A stretch of 18,077 nucleotides of DNA, from contig JAAUTJ010000024.1 of the NCBI GenBank assembly GCA_012031475.1, forward strand, positions 1 through 18,077. Reading direction: 5' to 3'. The position numbers and the translations under genes are program-made. This document shows positions 1-7,063 of the stretch, one piece after another. The notes under the pieces are model-generated. The model saw only the letters and a list, made by a program, of their open reading frames with translations. It was not told the origin of the DNA and searched no databases. This stretch comes from Leptolyngbyaceae cyanobacterium SM1_3_5. GTDB lineage: Bacteria; Cyanobacteriota; Cyanobacteriia; Elainellales; Elainellaceae. Within the stretch, counting starts at the first letter, position 1. Each line of letters opens with the position of its first letter.

Positions 1-258
1 GCGTAACTTATGGAGTTCATGCAGTGCAACGCCAACCAAACGGGAGCCAATTTTTGTGTCGCAAACTGCAATTCCGTTGAGCAAATCGATCGCTGTAATT
101 CGCAAGTCTTGATTGCCATAGTCCTGCTGAATTTTTAGATTGCTGCCCACATAGCGAACCCAATCTCCTTCTTGCAAGGGAACAGCCTGCCGCAGCAAAA
201 CGGTCTGCGACAACGAAATCGAATGAGAAGGTTGACGCAGCGAACACACTTTTTTCAT
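1..258 (-). CDS. Hypothetical protein, 3' end beyond the window
   Basis: An open frame runs from an ATG at 258 to the left edge with no stop, giving 86 residues of a longer protein. I do not recognise the family. After a polar N-terminus it contains the segment QEGDWVRYVGSN, followed by alternating hydrophobic and polar residues and an acidic/hydrophobic stretch (LRITAIDLLNGIAVCD). This resembles small beta-barrel folds (KOW or SH3-like), but that is only an impression. It lies about 30 bases downstream of the DUF1830 gene on the same strand, so the two are probably co-transcribed. A different 83-codon frame over the same DNA has an unnatural composition and was set aside. Confidence 0.55.
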   Translation of the reverse strand, partial: MKKVCSLRQPSHSISLSQTVLLRQAVPLQEGDWVRYVGSNLKIQQDYGNQDLRITAIDLLNGIAVCDTKIGSRLVGVALHELHKLR

Positions 259-288
259 TGCTTTTCAATTCAAAATTGAACGATCGAA

Positions 289-507
289 CTAGGATTCAAC
301 AACCTGCAATTGAAGACAGGAGATGCAATCGATTTGCACAAATCCATTCGGCGTACTGCTGTAGATTTCGAGAGTTGCTTCTAGCGCAGCGTGAAACAAA
401 ATTCGATCGCCTGGAAACATAACTTTTTCCAAAGTTCGATCGATGCGAATTGTTTGAATCTGGCTAGTAGCATTTCGATAGTAGCAAAGGTCTGGTGCAG
501 GATTCAT
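289..507 (-). CDS. DUF1830 family small protein
   Basis: A 72-residue protein if started at the ATG at 507. A GTG at 537 would add ten residues, and neither start has a clear Shine-Dalgarno sequence. The pattern CYYRNATSQIQTIRI, then VMFPGDRILFHA, then LEIYS, then a final CLQLQV matches the cyanobacterial DUF1830 family as I remember it (NATSQIQ, a proline-glycine turn, and a C-terminal Cys/Leu-Gln-Val end). The function of that family is unknown. It has no signal peptide or membrane segment and is probably cytoplasmic. It lies between two other small genes on the same strand, which suggests a small accessory operon. Confidence 0.75.
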   Translation of the reverse strand: MNPAPDLCYYRNATSQIQTIRIDRTLEKVMFPGDRILFHAALEATLEIYSSTPNGFVQIDCISCLQLQVVES

Positions 508-593
508 GATAAAGGGAGGCACTAAAATCTGAATCACATTAGCCCTGTAAATTGACGCATTCGAGGTTCAAAACTGTACGGCTACAGGAACAC

Positions 594-878
594 TTAAACG
601 GTGTTGATGTAGCGATCGATCGAATTTTCCAAAGCCGTTTGTTCATCTGGATAAAGCCAGATCAACTTGAGCTTACCGCGCAGAAAGCTCGTCAAGGAAA
701 GTCGCACACTTTCCAAATCGGCTCGCAGTCGGCCAGCCTGAAAAGCCTGCTCAGACGTGGAATAGCATTGGGCGTCACTGATGCGGCCTTGTCGATCGAT
801 CATTCGGCACTCAAAGCTGTAGCCTGCTGGCTTCTGCACCACCTGAATAACCCAACCGTGATAAGACTCTTTCTTCAT
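594..878 (-). CDS. Conserved-looking small hypothetical protein (94 aa)
   Basis: The start at 878 (MKKESYHGW) is preferred over one at 926, because the extra sixteen residues look like translated leader. The protein opens with a short beta-like stretch (GWVIQVVQKPAGYSFECRM), then a polar turn (DRQGRISDAQ), then STSEQAFQAGRLRADLE, then a C-terminal helix ending in DRYINTV. Short proteins with this GW.IQVV...F.C pattern occur in cyanobacteria, but I know no function. It has no signal peptide or membrane segment. A spacer of roughly 156 bases upstream holds the 11-base direct repeats at 985-1017, which could be its operator. A plus-strand frame at 552-887 over the same DNA is a shadow. Confidence 0.6.
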   Translation of the reverse strand: MKKESYHGWVIQVVQKPAGYSFECRMIDRQGRISDAQCYSTSEQAFQAGRLRADLESVRLSLTSFLRGKLKLIWLYPDEQTALENSIDRYINTV

Positions 879-984
879 GCTCGTTGATTCCGCAACACTG
901 CCCGCATCTGAAGCACCGAAATCCATCTATCCAAAGCATGAATTTTTTGTGCAGCCTTCAGAATACGAAAGTTTTGTTGAACTT

Positions 985-1017
985 TTGTGCAGAAATTGTG
1001 CAGAAATCATGCAGACA
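985..1017. promoter_or_regulatory. Three tandem 11-base direct repeats, candidate OmpR-type operator
   Basis: On the plus strand there are two perfect copies of TTGTGCAGAAA (985-995, 996-1006) and a degenerate third, TCATGCAGACA (1007-1017). A further TTGTGCAG lies at 947-954. OmpR/PhoB-family regulators commonly bind direct repeats with an 11-base period. The block sits between the end of an OmpR-family regulator gene and the start of the 94-residue gene transcribed away from it, about 107 bases upstream of that start. The binding role is inferred. Confidence 0.4.
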
Positions 1018-1034
1018 ATCAGCAGTATTTTTAC

Positions 1035-1727
1035 CTACTTCAAACGATATCCCAGGCTGTGTACCGTTTCAATAAAATCCTCTGCTGCACCTTTAGCTTT
1101 GAGCTTTTGTCGCAGTCCGCGAATATGGGAATTCACCGTTTCTGCAACAGGTGAATCATCCACCGACCACAACTGTTCAATAATGCCCGATCGACTTAGA
1201 ATCCGTCTGCCACTCGCCACTAGAAGCTCTAGCAAAGCATACTCTTTGGGTGTTAAGGTTAGCGCTTGATCCGCATAAGTTGCTTCATGTGTATTGGGGT
1301 TCAACTGAAGATCTCCCCACTGCAACGTAAATTCAGGCGTGGACAATCCTCTCCGCAATAGAGCGCGCACTCGCGCCATCAATTCTTCCAAATCAAACGG
1401 TTTTGTTACATAATCATCTGCGCCTGCATCCAAACCGACAATTTTATCCGCAACCATATCTCGTGCTGTTAGCATGAGGACGGGAACCGCGCTTTTTAGG
1501 TGCTTATGTTTTTGTGCTTCTGCTGTTCGTAACCGCTGACAAAATTGAAGGCCATTGAGCTTGGGTAATGTGACATCTAAAACAATTAAGTCATAGTCGA
1601 TCGCCTCGACCAAATTCCAAGCCGCCGCACCATCTCGCGCCACATCCACCACATACTGGCGGCGCGTCAACGCTTCCATTAAAACTTCTGACAGCTGCAC
1701 ATCATCTTCCACAATTAAAATTCGCAT
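1035..1727 (-). CDS. OmpR/PhoB-family response regulator
   Basis: A complete 230-residue two-domain DNA-binding response regulator. The receiver domain (about residues 1-122) has the acidic pair E7/D8/D9, the phospho-acceptor D51 in LIVLDVTLPKLNG, T87 in LMLTARD and K109 in DDYVTKPF. The C-terminal winged helix (about 130-230) has the typical LTPKEYALLELL, the recognition region VNSHIRGLRQKLKAKG and the final TVHSLGYRLK. Phosphorylation by a partner kinase should control DNA binding. A CHASE3 histidine kinase begins 47 bases away on the opposite strand, so the pair shares a very short divergent promoter region. It is similar in architecture to cyanobacterial RppA-type regulators, but I cannot assign a specific orthologue. 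The frame is intact, unlike that of the kinase. Confidence 0.93.
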   Translation of the reverse strand: MRILIVEDDVQLSEVLMEALTRRQYVVDVARDGAAAWNLVEAIDYDLIVLDVTLPKLNGLQFCQRLRTAEAQKHKHLKSAVPVLMLTARDMVADKIVGLDAGADDYVTKPFDLEELMARVRALLRRGLSTPEFTLQWGDLQLNPNTHEATYADQALTLTPKEYALLELLVASGRRILSRSGIIEQLWSVDDSPVAETVNSHIRGLRQKLKAKGAAEDFIETVHSLGYRLK

Positions 1728-1773
1728 GGCTATGTCACAGTTGAAAAGTCATTTTATGTTGAGGTGTCTTTGG

Positions 1774-3165
1774 ATGAAAGGCGCACTTGAAGAAAAATTA
1801 CTCGCAGGCGGCTTAGGAATCATCTTGCTCCTGCTGGGGGCTGTCAATCTGATGTCTCCTAAAAATACAACACAGCTTTATCGAAAATGCCACTCAGGTG
1901 CGATCGACTTACAATATATTAGGAAATTTAACCGATTTTTATGCGGCGATGAGCGTTGCGGAATCGGGGCGGCGCGGCTACATCTTCTCTGATAGAACCG
2001 AAGAATTAGAGCGACACCAAGCCGCCGTGCAGGAAATGAAAGCCGAATTAAATCAGCTTCAGCAGCTTAGGAATCTCGATCGATCGCAACAGCAGCGCAT
2101 CGAGCAGTTAAATGAACTGGCAGTTCAGCGCATGGACTTATTTAAGCAGTCGATCGCTCTCTATCAGCGCGATCGATCGACTGCAACGATGCAAACCCAA
2201 AATTCAATTACCGATTACAGTGTGCAGCTTCGGGAGCAAATTCAAACCCTGCTAGTTGAAATCAAAAAATGCAGAAAATCAGCAGCTACAAAACTCGCTT
2301 GAACAAGCACAAGTCAACATTCAGTTCGATCGACGATCGAACGAACTGCCAGCTTTTTAAGCTTAATCGTCGCCTGCGGCGTTGTGATTATCTTTTATTG
2401 GGCACAAAAGCGCCGTCAGAAGCTACAGGCACTCGAACAAACATTAGCGCAAGAGCAAGAACTCAGTCAGCTTAAGCTGCGATTATTTCGATGATTTCGC
2501 ACGAATTTCGCACACCCTTGAGCGTCATTCTTGCTTCTTCCCAGCTTCTAGCAGAAATCTTAGAGCCAAAAATTGAGCAAAGTCAGCTTAAAAACCTCTA
2601 CCGAATTCAAACTTCTATTAGACTGATGAGTCGATTAATTACTGATATTTTGACGCTGACCAGAGCCGAAGCAGGAAAGCTAGAATGTCGGCCAGAGTGG
2701 ATTGACATTGAGGCATTTTGCCTCAATTTACTTGATGATCTACAGTCTTCCAATTCAGTCCAGCAAGCGCTTCATTTCACCAGCCAAGGAAAATGTGGGC
2801 GAGTTTATCTAGACGAGAAACTGCTCTATTCAATTTTGAATAACCTACTGCTAAACGCGATTAAATATTCTCTTACAGGCGAGCAGATTTTTTTAAGGCT
2901 GCGCTGCGATCGATCGCAAATTGAATTTGAAGTTCAAGATCAAGGAATTGGCATTTTGCCAAGCGATCGCGCAAACATTTTCACCGCCTTTTATCGCGGC
3001 CAAAATGTCGAGGCAATTCCAGGTAGTGGGTTAGGCTTAGCCGTCGTGAAAAAATGCTTAGAACTGCAAAACGGCAGTATTCAGGTTGAAAGCAATATCG
3101 GAGAAGGAACGCGCTTTACGGTTCAAATTGCCTGCTTGCACAAAAGCGATCGCTGCCCAATTTAA
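1774..3165 (+). CDS. CHASE3-domain sensor histidine kinase, frame broken four times
   Basis: Joining frames gives a protein of about 463 residues. A first membrane segment (LLAGGLGIILLLLGAVNLM) is followed by a CHASE3-like periplasmic helical domain (FYAAMSVAESGRRGYIF, then long coiled coil) and a second membrane segment (SLIVACGVVIIFYW). After a linker come the HisKA H-box (MISHEFRTPLSVI) and a HATPase domain with N-box LNNLLLNAIKYS, DQGIGI, FTAFYRG and GSGLGLAVVKKC. Breaks: one extra T in 1877-1879, one extra A in 2264-2269, one base missing near 2325, and one T missing in 2486-2488; the net change is zero. All catalytic motifs are present, which argues for sequence errors rather than a long-dead gene. 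The start at 1774 has GAGGTG ten bases upstream. The likely partner is the divergent regulator. Confidence 0.82.
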
Positions 3166-3193
3166 TCGCAACCCTTTTCGACCGCAAACTCGG

Positions 3194-3199
3194 TACAAT
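3194..3199 (+). promoter_or_regulatory. Possible -10 element (TACAAT) for lgt
   Basis: TACAAT lies 41 bases upstream of the lgt ATG, in the short gap after the kinase stop. No convincing -35 is seen at the right distance. Many cyanobacterial promoters lack one, so this is a weak, position-based call. Confidence 0.3.
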
Positions 3200-3240
3200 C
3201 AAGCTGATCCTTGCTGGGGCGACGCGATCGCCTTAGGTTG

Positions 3241-4114
3241 ATGCTTCAGTTAATGCTGGCCGAATTTACCTCACCAGGGCCGATTATCCGCGAAATTGGT
3301 CCAATCACAATCCGCTGGTATGGAGTGCTGATTGCGTCTGCCGTGCTGATTGGCGTTTGGCTGTCGCAAGAACTCGCCAAGCGGCGCAACGTGAATCCTG
3401 ACCTGCTGGGCGATCTCGCAATCTGGCTAGTCGTTGGCGCGATTCCTTGTGCAAGGCTGTACTACGTGCTGTTTGAGTGGCAAAGCTACGCGCAAAATCC
3501 GCAAGACATTGTGGCAATTTGGAAGGGCGGCATTGCCATTCACGGGGCAATTATTGGCGGACTGATTGCTGCTTTGATTTTTACTCGAATTCAGAAGGTT
3601 TCCTTTTGGCAGTTAACCGATCTCGTTGCGCCTTCGCTGATTTTGGGACAGGCGATCGGACGCTGGGGAAATTTCTTTAATTCCGAAGCGTTTTGGCCGA
3701 CCCACCAACCTGCCCTGGAAATTGTTGATTCCTGCCGATCGCCGCCCGCCTGGATATGAACAGTTCGCCTATTTTCACCCGACGTTTCTGTATGAATCGC
3801 TGTGGAATATTGGTGTGTTTTCTCTGCTGATCTGGCTGTTTTTCTGGGGCTTGCGTCACCCCGGACGGCTAAAAGTTGGAACGCTATTTCTGTCCTATCT
3901 CATTGCCTACAGCAGCGGTCGCTTTTGGATCGAAGGATTGCGAACGGATAGCTTAATGCTGGGGTTCTTGCGAATCGCCCAAGTCGTTAGCTTGGTGCAA
4001 ATTGCGATCGGCTTGTTCGGCCTTTTCTGGCTGTATCGGCTGGGGCGATCGCTCCCCGATGTTGTTTCACCTGAAGCAACTCAGACCAGCCCGTCCCCCA
4101 AAACCAAAGTCTAA
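3241..4114 (+). CDS. lgt: Prolipoprotein diacylglyceryl transferase, one frameshift
   Basis: Lgt is the inner-membrane enzyme that moves diacylglycerol from phosphatidylglycerol to the lipobox cysteine of prolipoproteins, the first step of lipoprotein maturation. The family landmarks are in order: FTSPGP and IGPITIRWYGVLIA near the N-terminus, GGIAIHGAIIGG, the signature GQAIGRWGNFFNSEAFG, YFHPTFLYESLWN, and a C-terminal RFWIEGLRTDSL. Several hydrophobic membrane segments fit the family topology. The frame breaks once: a run TTTT at 3691-3694 has one T too many, and removing it restores AFGRPTNLPWKL. Corrected length is about 290 residues, normal for the family. The ATG at 3241 is chosen; 3256 is an alternative. 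Lgt is usually essential in bacteria with this outer envelope, so a sequencing error is the likelier explanation. Confidence 0.9.
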
Positions 4115-4147
4115 AATAAAAAACCTCGAAGCGTGAACTTCGAGGTT
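4113..4147 (-). terminator. Rho-independent terminator-like hairpin, copy 1
   Basis: A perfect 10-bp stem (4122-4131 with 4138-4147) and 6-base loop. On the minus strand a T-rich tract follows (complement of 4113-4121). On the plus strand no T tract follows, so it should stop minus-strand transcripts running towards lgt, not lgt itself. Confidence 0.6.
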
Positions 4148-4208
4148 GAAATCAGGGTGCATCTACCATTCTTTTCTTCTCAACCTGATAGAGGCGATCC
4201 GGAAAAAA
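4113..4208 (-). ncRNA. Candidate small RNA, copy 1
   Basis: Read on the minus strand, the element starts near TTTTTTCCGGAT, passes a variable middle, then a conserved block ending in GATTTC, and finishes with the hairpin AACCTCGAAG-TTCACG-CTTCGAGGTT followed by TTTTATTTT. That is the form of a small RNA with its own rho-independent terminator. A TAAAAT about ten bases upstream of the CCGG (minus strand) could be a -10. No open reading frame of note is present. I cannot match it to a named cyanobacterial sRNA family. Transcription and direction are inferred from structure only. Confidence 0.4.
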
Positions 4209-4253
4209 CGCGATTTTATTTCTGCGATTTCCTTTCTAAAAATTTCAGGGCTG

Positions 4254-4288
4254 AAAATAAAAAACCCCGGAGCGTGAACTTCGGGGTT
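4254..4288 (-). terminator. Rho-independent terminator-like hairpin, copy 2
   Basis: Stem 4263-4272 with 4279-4288 (one G-T mismatch that pairs as a wobble in one strand's RNA), 6-base loop. A T-rich tract follows on the minus strand, as in copy 1. Confidence 0.55.
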
Positions 4289-4348
4289 GAAATCAGGGTG
4301 CATCTACCATTCCTTTCTTCCTCAGTGGACGAAGCCATCCGGAAAAAC
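4254..4348 (-). ncRNA. Candidate small RNA, copy 2
   Basis: Second copy of the element, same orientation. On the minus strand it reads from TTTTTCCGGATGGC through the conserved block to the hairpin formed by AACCCCGAAG and CTCCGGGGTT, followed by TTTTATTTTC. Compared with copy 1, one stem pair is changed on both sides (T-A to C-G) and one becomes a G-U type pair, so pairing is kept while sequence changes. This supports a structured RNA or terminator. It lies 32 bases upstream of the cobM start and is antisense to the cobM leader. Confidence 0.4.
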
Positions 4349-4380
4349 TGAAAGATTTTTTTGATTACAGGAGCTACTTT

Positions 4381-5179
4381 ATGTCAACCCACCTTCTCGC
4401 GCCCGCTGTCTACATCGTTGGAGCAGGTCCCGGCGACCCGGAACTGCTGACCGTCAAGGCGCAGCGGTTGCTGTCTGAGGCGGATGTGATTTTGTTTGCC
4501 GATTCGCTTGTGCCGCGATCGATCCTGAAATGGTGCGATCGGATGCCGAGGTGATTCGCACCGCGAACAAGACGCTGGAGGAAATTTTGCCGATCATGGT
4601 CGATCGCGTCCGGGCGGGCAAGTCGGTGATTCGCCTGCATTCGGGCGATCCCTGTCTGTATGGCGCGGTTCACGAGCAGATGACGATGCTGGGCGAAGCC
4701 GAGATTCCGTTTGAGGTGATTCCCGGCATCAGTGCCTTTCAAGCTGCCGCCGCCAAATTGAAGGTTGAACTGACGGTTCCCGAACTCGTGCAGACGATTA
4801 TTCTGACGCGAATCAGCGGACGCACTCAGGTTCCTTCCAGCGAAGAACTCGGCTCGCTCGCTGCCCATCGTGCCAGCCTGTGCCTCTACCTCAGCGCTCG
4901 CCACATCGAAGACGCCCAGGCGAAACTGTTAGAACATTACGCTGCCGATACGTCCGTCGCCGTTTGTTTTCGGATTGGCTGGCCGGACGAAAAATCTGGG
5001 TTGTACCGCTTTCGGAAATGGCAGAACTGTCGCGCCGCGAACAGCTTATTCGCACGACGATGTATTTAATTAGTCCGGCACTTTCCACTGATGCGGCGCG
5101 ATACCGAGACGGGAGCGCTGTGCGATCGCGCCTCTACAATCCCGACCATTCACATCTGTTTCGATCGAATCAGAATTGA
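4381..5179 (+). CDS. cobM: Precorrin-4 C11-methyltransferase, two frameshifts
   Basis: CobM (CbiF in the anaerobic route) transfers a methyl group from S-adenosylmethionine to C11 of the corrin precursor in cobalamin synthesis. The start at 4381 has AGGAG at 4369-4373. The N-terminal YIVGAGPGDPELLTVKA is the glycine-rich SAM-binding signature of this methyltransferase class. Next come ADVILFADSLVP, RLHSGDPCLYG and FEVIPGISAFQAAAAKL, all typical of CobM. Two single-base losses split it: near 4527 (CTG-AA should read CTG-GAA, restoring ILEMVRSDAEV) and in the A run 4990-4994 (restoring DEKIWVVPLSEMAEL). The corrected protein is about 266 residues, close to the usual family length, perhaps with a slightly long tail. 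Cobalamin is also served by cobD on the other strand, about 3 kb away. Confidence 0.9.
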
Positions 5180-5251
5180 TTTTTTCGGGCAATTTTGGCG
5201 CGATCGATCAATTCAAGCCGCATACTGAAAGAGCAGCGATCGGCAGATAGA

Positions 5252-6658
5252 ATGATTCAGATTCTTCACCTCTCGGATATTCATTTGGGCAGCGGTTTTT
5301 CGCATGGCCGAATCAATCCTGAAACCGGATGGAATACCCGACTGGAAGATTTCATCGATGCCCTGAGCTTGTGTATCGATCGCGCCATTTCCGAACAGGT
5401 TGATCTGGTTTTATTCGGCGGCGATGCCTTTCCCGATGCCACGCCTGCACCCTACATTCAACAAGCCTTTGCCCATCAGTTTCGTCGCTTAGTCGATGCG
5501 GAAATTCCCCTGGTTTTGCTGGTGGGAAATCACGACCAGCACTCGCAAGGGCAAGGCGGCGCAAGCTTGTGTATCTACCGAACGTTGGGCGTTCCCGGCG
5601 TGATTGTCGGCGATCGACTGGACACGCACAAAATTTCGACGCGATCGGGCGACATTCAAATTATCACGCTGCCCTGGCTGACCAAATCGACGCTGCTAAC
5701 GCGCCCCGAAACCGAAAATATTTCGCTCGCTCAGGTGAATGAACTGCTGATCGATCGCCTCCGCATTGCCCTGGAAGGTGAAATTCGCCAGCTTAATCCC
5801 AACTTGCCCACCGTCCTGCTCGGCCACCTGATGACCGACACGGCGCGATTTGGCGCAGAGCGATTCCTTGCAGCCGGAAAAGGCTTCACCGTGCCGATGG
5901 CGTTGCTGACGCGATCGCAGTTCGATTATGTCGCCTTGGGTCACGTCCATCGCCACCAAATTTTGTGCGAACAGCCCTATGTCGTCTATCCGGGCAGCAT
6001 TGAGCGGGTAGATTTCAGCGAGGAAGCGGAGGAAAAAGGCTTTGTTTTGGTGAAGGTCGATCGCGGTCAGACTGAATTTGAATTTTGTCCGATTCCGACG
6101 CGCCAGTTTCGCACCTTGCGGATTGATATTTCCAAGGCGGACGATCCGCAGGCGGCTTTGGTGGCGAAACTTTCAGCAGAATCGATCGAGGATGCCGTCA
6201 TCCGCTTGATCTATCAGGTGCGAGCCGATCAGCTACCGCAGATTGACAACAGTGTGCTGCACGAACTACTCGCCGCCGCCCACACCTATACAATTCACCC
6301 GGAACTGGTCAGCCAGCTTGCCCGCCCGCGCCTGCCGGAACTTTCGAGCGGCAGCATCGAGCCGATGGAAGCGCTCTCAGCCTATCTCACACATCAAACG
6401 GAATTGCAGGACATCGCGCAGGACATGATCACAGCGGCACAAGCACTGATGGCGCGTGAGCCGATGGAGTGGATTGAAGAGGAAGGAGCGGAGGCGGCGA
6501 TTCGGAACGCGATCGATCACCCCAAGACGCTCAACTCCGTTTACTGTGAATTTTGTCTTCTTCAGGTCATCTATCTCAAGATAGAGATTGCCTTAATGTT
6601 GCAAAACACTTACAGTGAGATGAACGTCCTTTGCGACCTGTTTCTCTCCTTACCATGA
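5252..6658 (+). CDS. SbcD-like metallophosphoesterase / DNA exonuclease subunit
   Basis: A calcineurin-like phosphoesterase of the SbcD/Mre11 type, which with an SbcC ATPase would trim DNA ends and hairpins. The metal-binding motifs are in order: DIHLG (residues 9-13), FGGDAF, GNHD, GHLM and GHVHRHQ. The start at 5252 (MIQILHLSDIHLG) is chosen because the family begins right at this motif; the in-frame start at 5195 adds only leader-like residues. No sbcC lies nearby. As read, it has 468 residues and overlaps the next gene by ATGA. The last ~45 residues, after the acidic GAEAAIRNAI, look like translated spacer. One base missing near 6515 would instead give SPQDAQLRLL and a stop at 6547-6549, which I think is the true end. 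The family is sure; the exact C-terminus is not. Confidence 0.83.
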   Translation: MIQILHLSDIHLGSGFSHGRINPETGWNTRLEDFIDALSLCIDRAISEQVDLVLFGGDAFPDATPAPYIQQAFAHQFRRLVDAEIPLVLLVGNHDQHSQGQGGASLCIYRTLGVPGVIVGDRLDTHKISTRSGDIQIITLPWLTKSTLLTRPETENISLAQVNELLIDRLRIALEGEIRQLNPNLPTVLLGHLMTDTARFGAERFLAAGKGFTVPMALLTRSQFDYVALGHVHRHQILCEQPYVVYPGSIERVDFSEEAEEKGFVLVKVDRGQTEFEFCPIPTRQFRTLRIDISKADDPQAALVAKLSAESIEDAVIRLIYQVRADQLPQIDNSVLHELLAAAHTYTIHPELVSQLARPRLPELSSGSIEPMEALSAYLTHQTELQDIAQDMITAAQALMAREPMEWIEEEGAEAAIRNAIDHPKTLNSVYCEFCLLQVIYLKIEIALMLQNTYSEMNVLCDLFLSLP

Positions 6659-6936
6659 AAGAAAAGCTCCGCGACCTGATTGGGCAACCGCACGTCTGGC
6701 TCTACGTAAAAAGCACGAGTAGCTGGATTCGCAACGCCCAAATTCTCGATGTCACCGAGGATTCTGTGACGTTTCGTTACGAACACGAAGTCGAAAACGA
6801 AAAGCGCCTCTGGGAAAAAACGACGCGCATCGACAACATTTCCGAAATTGATATCAAGCTGCTGACGTTGCCCAAGCAGGATGCTCAGGTGAGCGCGATT
6901 AAGAATCGGTTGAAGAATTTACTGGAGCAGGAATAG
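6655..6936 (+). CDS. Conserved cyanobacterial small hypothetical protein (93 aa)
   Basis: The start at 6655 (MKEKLRDLIGQ) is preferred over 6631, whose extra residues look like leader. The protein has a compact beta-rich first half (VWLYVKSTSSWIRNAQILDV, then DSVTFRYEHE), an acidic-basic middle with WEKTTRIDNISEID, and a C-terminal helix (AIKNRLKNLLEQE). The W.R.A.I..V....VTFRYE pattern resembles small SH3-like or regulator-like proteins found across cyanobacteria. It may belong to the family annotated DUF6679, but I am not sure. No function is known to me. If the upstream nuclease really ends near 6549, a spacer of about 100 bases precedes this gene and it may have its own promoter. Confidence 0.65.
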   Translation: MKEKLRDLIGQPHVWLYVKSTSSWIRNAQILDVTEDSVTFRYEHEVENEKRLWEKTTRIDNISEIDIKLLTLPKQDAQVSAIKNRLKNLLEQE

Positions 6937-7063
6937 GGAGGCGGGTGTCGGGTGTCGGCAGAAGACAGGTGTTAGAACTGCCTACCGTAAGTGGCCTGAT
7001 CAATGGTGCGATCGAGAACTGATCAGCTACGCTGCATACCTTCCCTAGCCGACACCAATCCGC
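6937..7063. repeat. Spacer between convergent genes with nested inverted repeats
   Basis: A heptamer GTGTCGG is repeated in tandem at 6945-6958, of the short tandemly repeated type common in cyanobacteria. GGTGTCGGC (6951-6959) is the exact inverted complement of GCCGACACC (7048-7056). Inside these arms, CTGATCA (6996-7002) pairs with TGATCAG (7020-7026). No T-tract terminator is visible. The spacer separates two convergent genes, so a termination role is possible. Confidence 0.45.

Larger units (their letters stand above)
4113..4348. repeat. Tandem duplication of a 95-base hairpin element, period about 140
   Basis: Copy 1 (4113-4208) and copy 2 (4254-4348) share AAAATAAAAAACC, a 10-bp stem with the loop CGTGAA, the block GAAATCAGGGTGCATCTACC (4148-4167 and 4289-4308), a pyrimidine-rich stretch, and ATCCGGAAAAA at the far end. 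The stems start at 4122 and 4263 (141 apart); the CCGG ends are 140 apart. Between the pyrimidine tract and CCGG the copies differ strongly, so the conserved parts are under constraint or the duplication is old. Confidence 0.85.

Noticed and set aside
4133..4351. A 72-codon plus-strand frame over the lgt-cobM spacer
   Set aside because: It is produced by reading through the duplicated hairpin element; its two halves repeat each other and it has no ribosome-binding site.
4113..4380. Cobalamin riboswitch upstream of cobM
   Set aside because: The B12-box and the conserved core of cobalamin riboswitches are not recognisable, and the hairpins' T tracts point the wrong way for attenuation of cobM.
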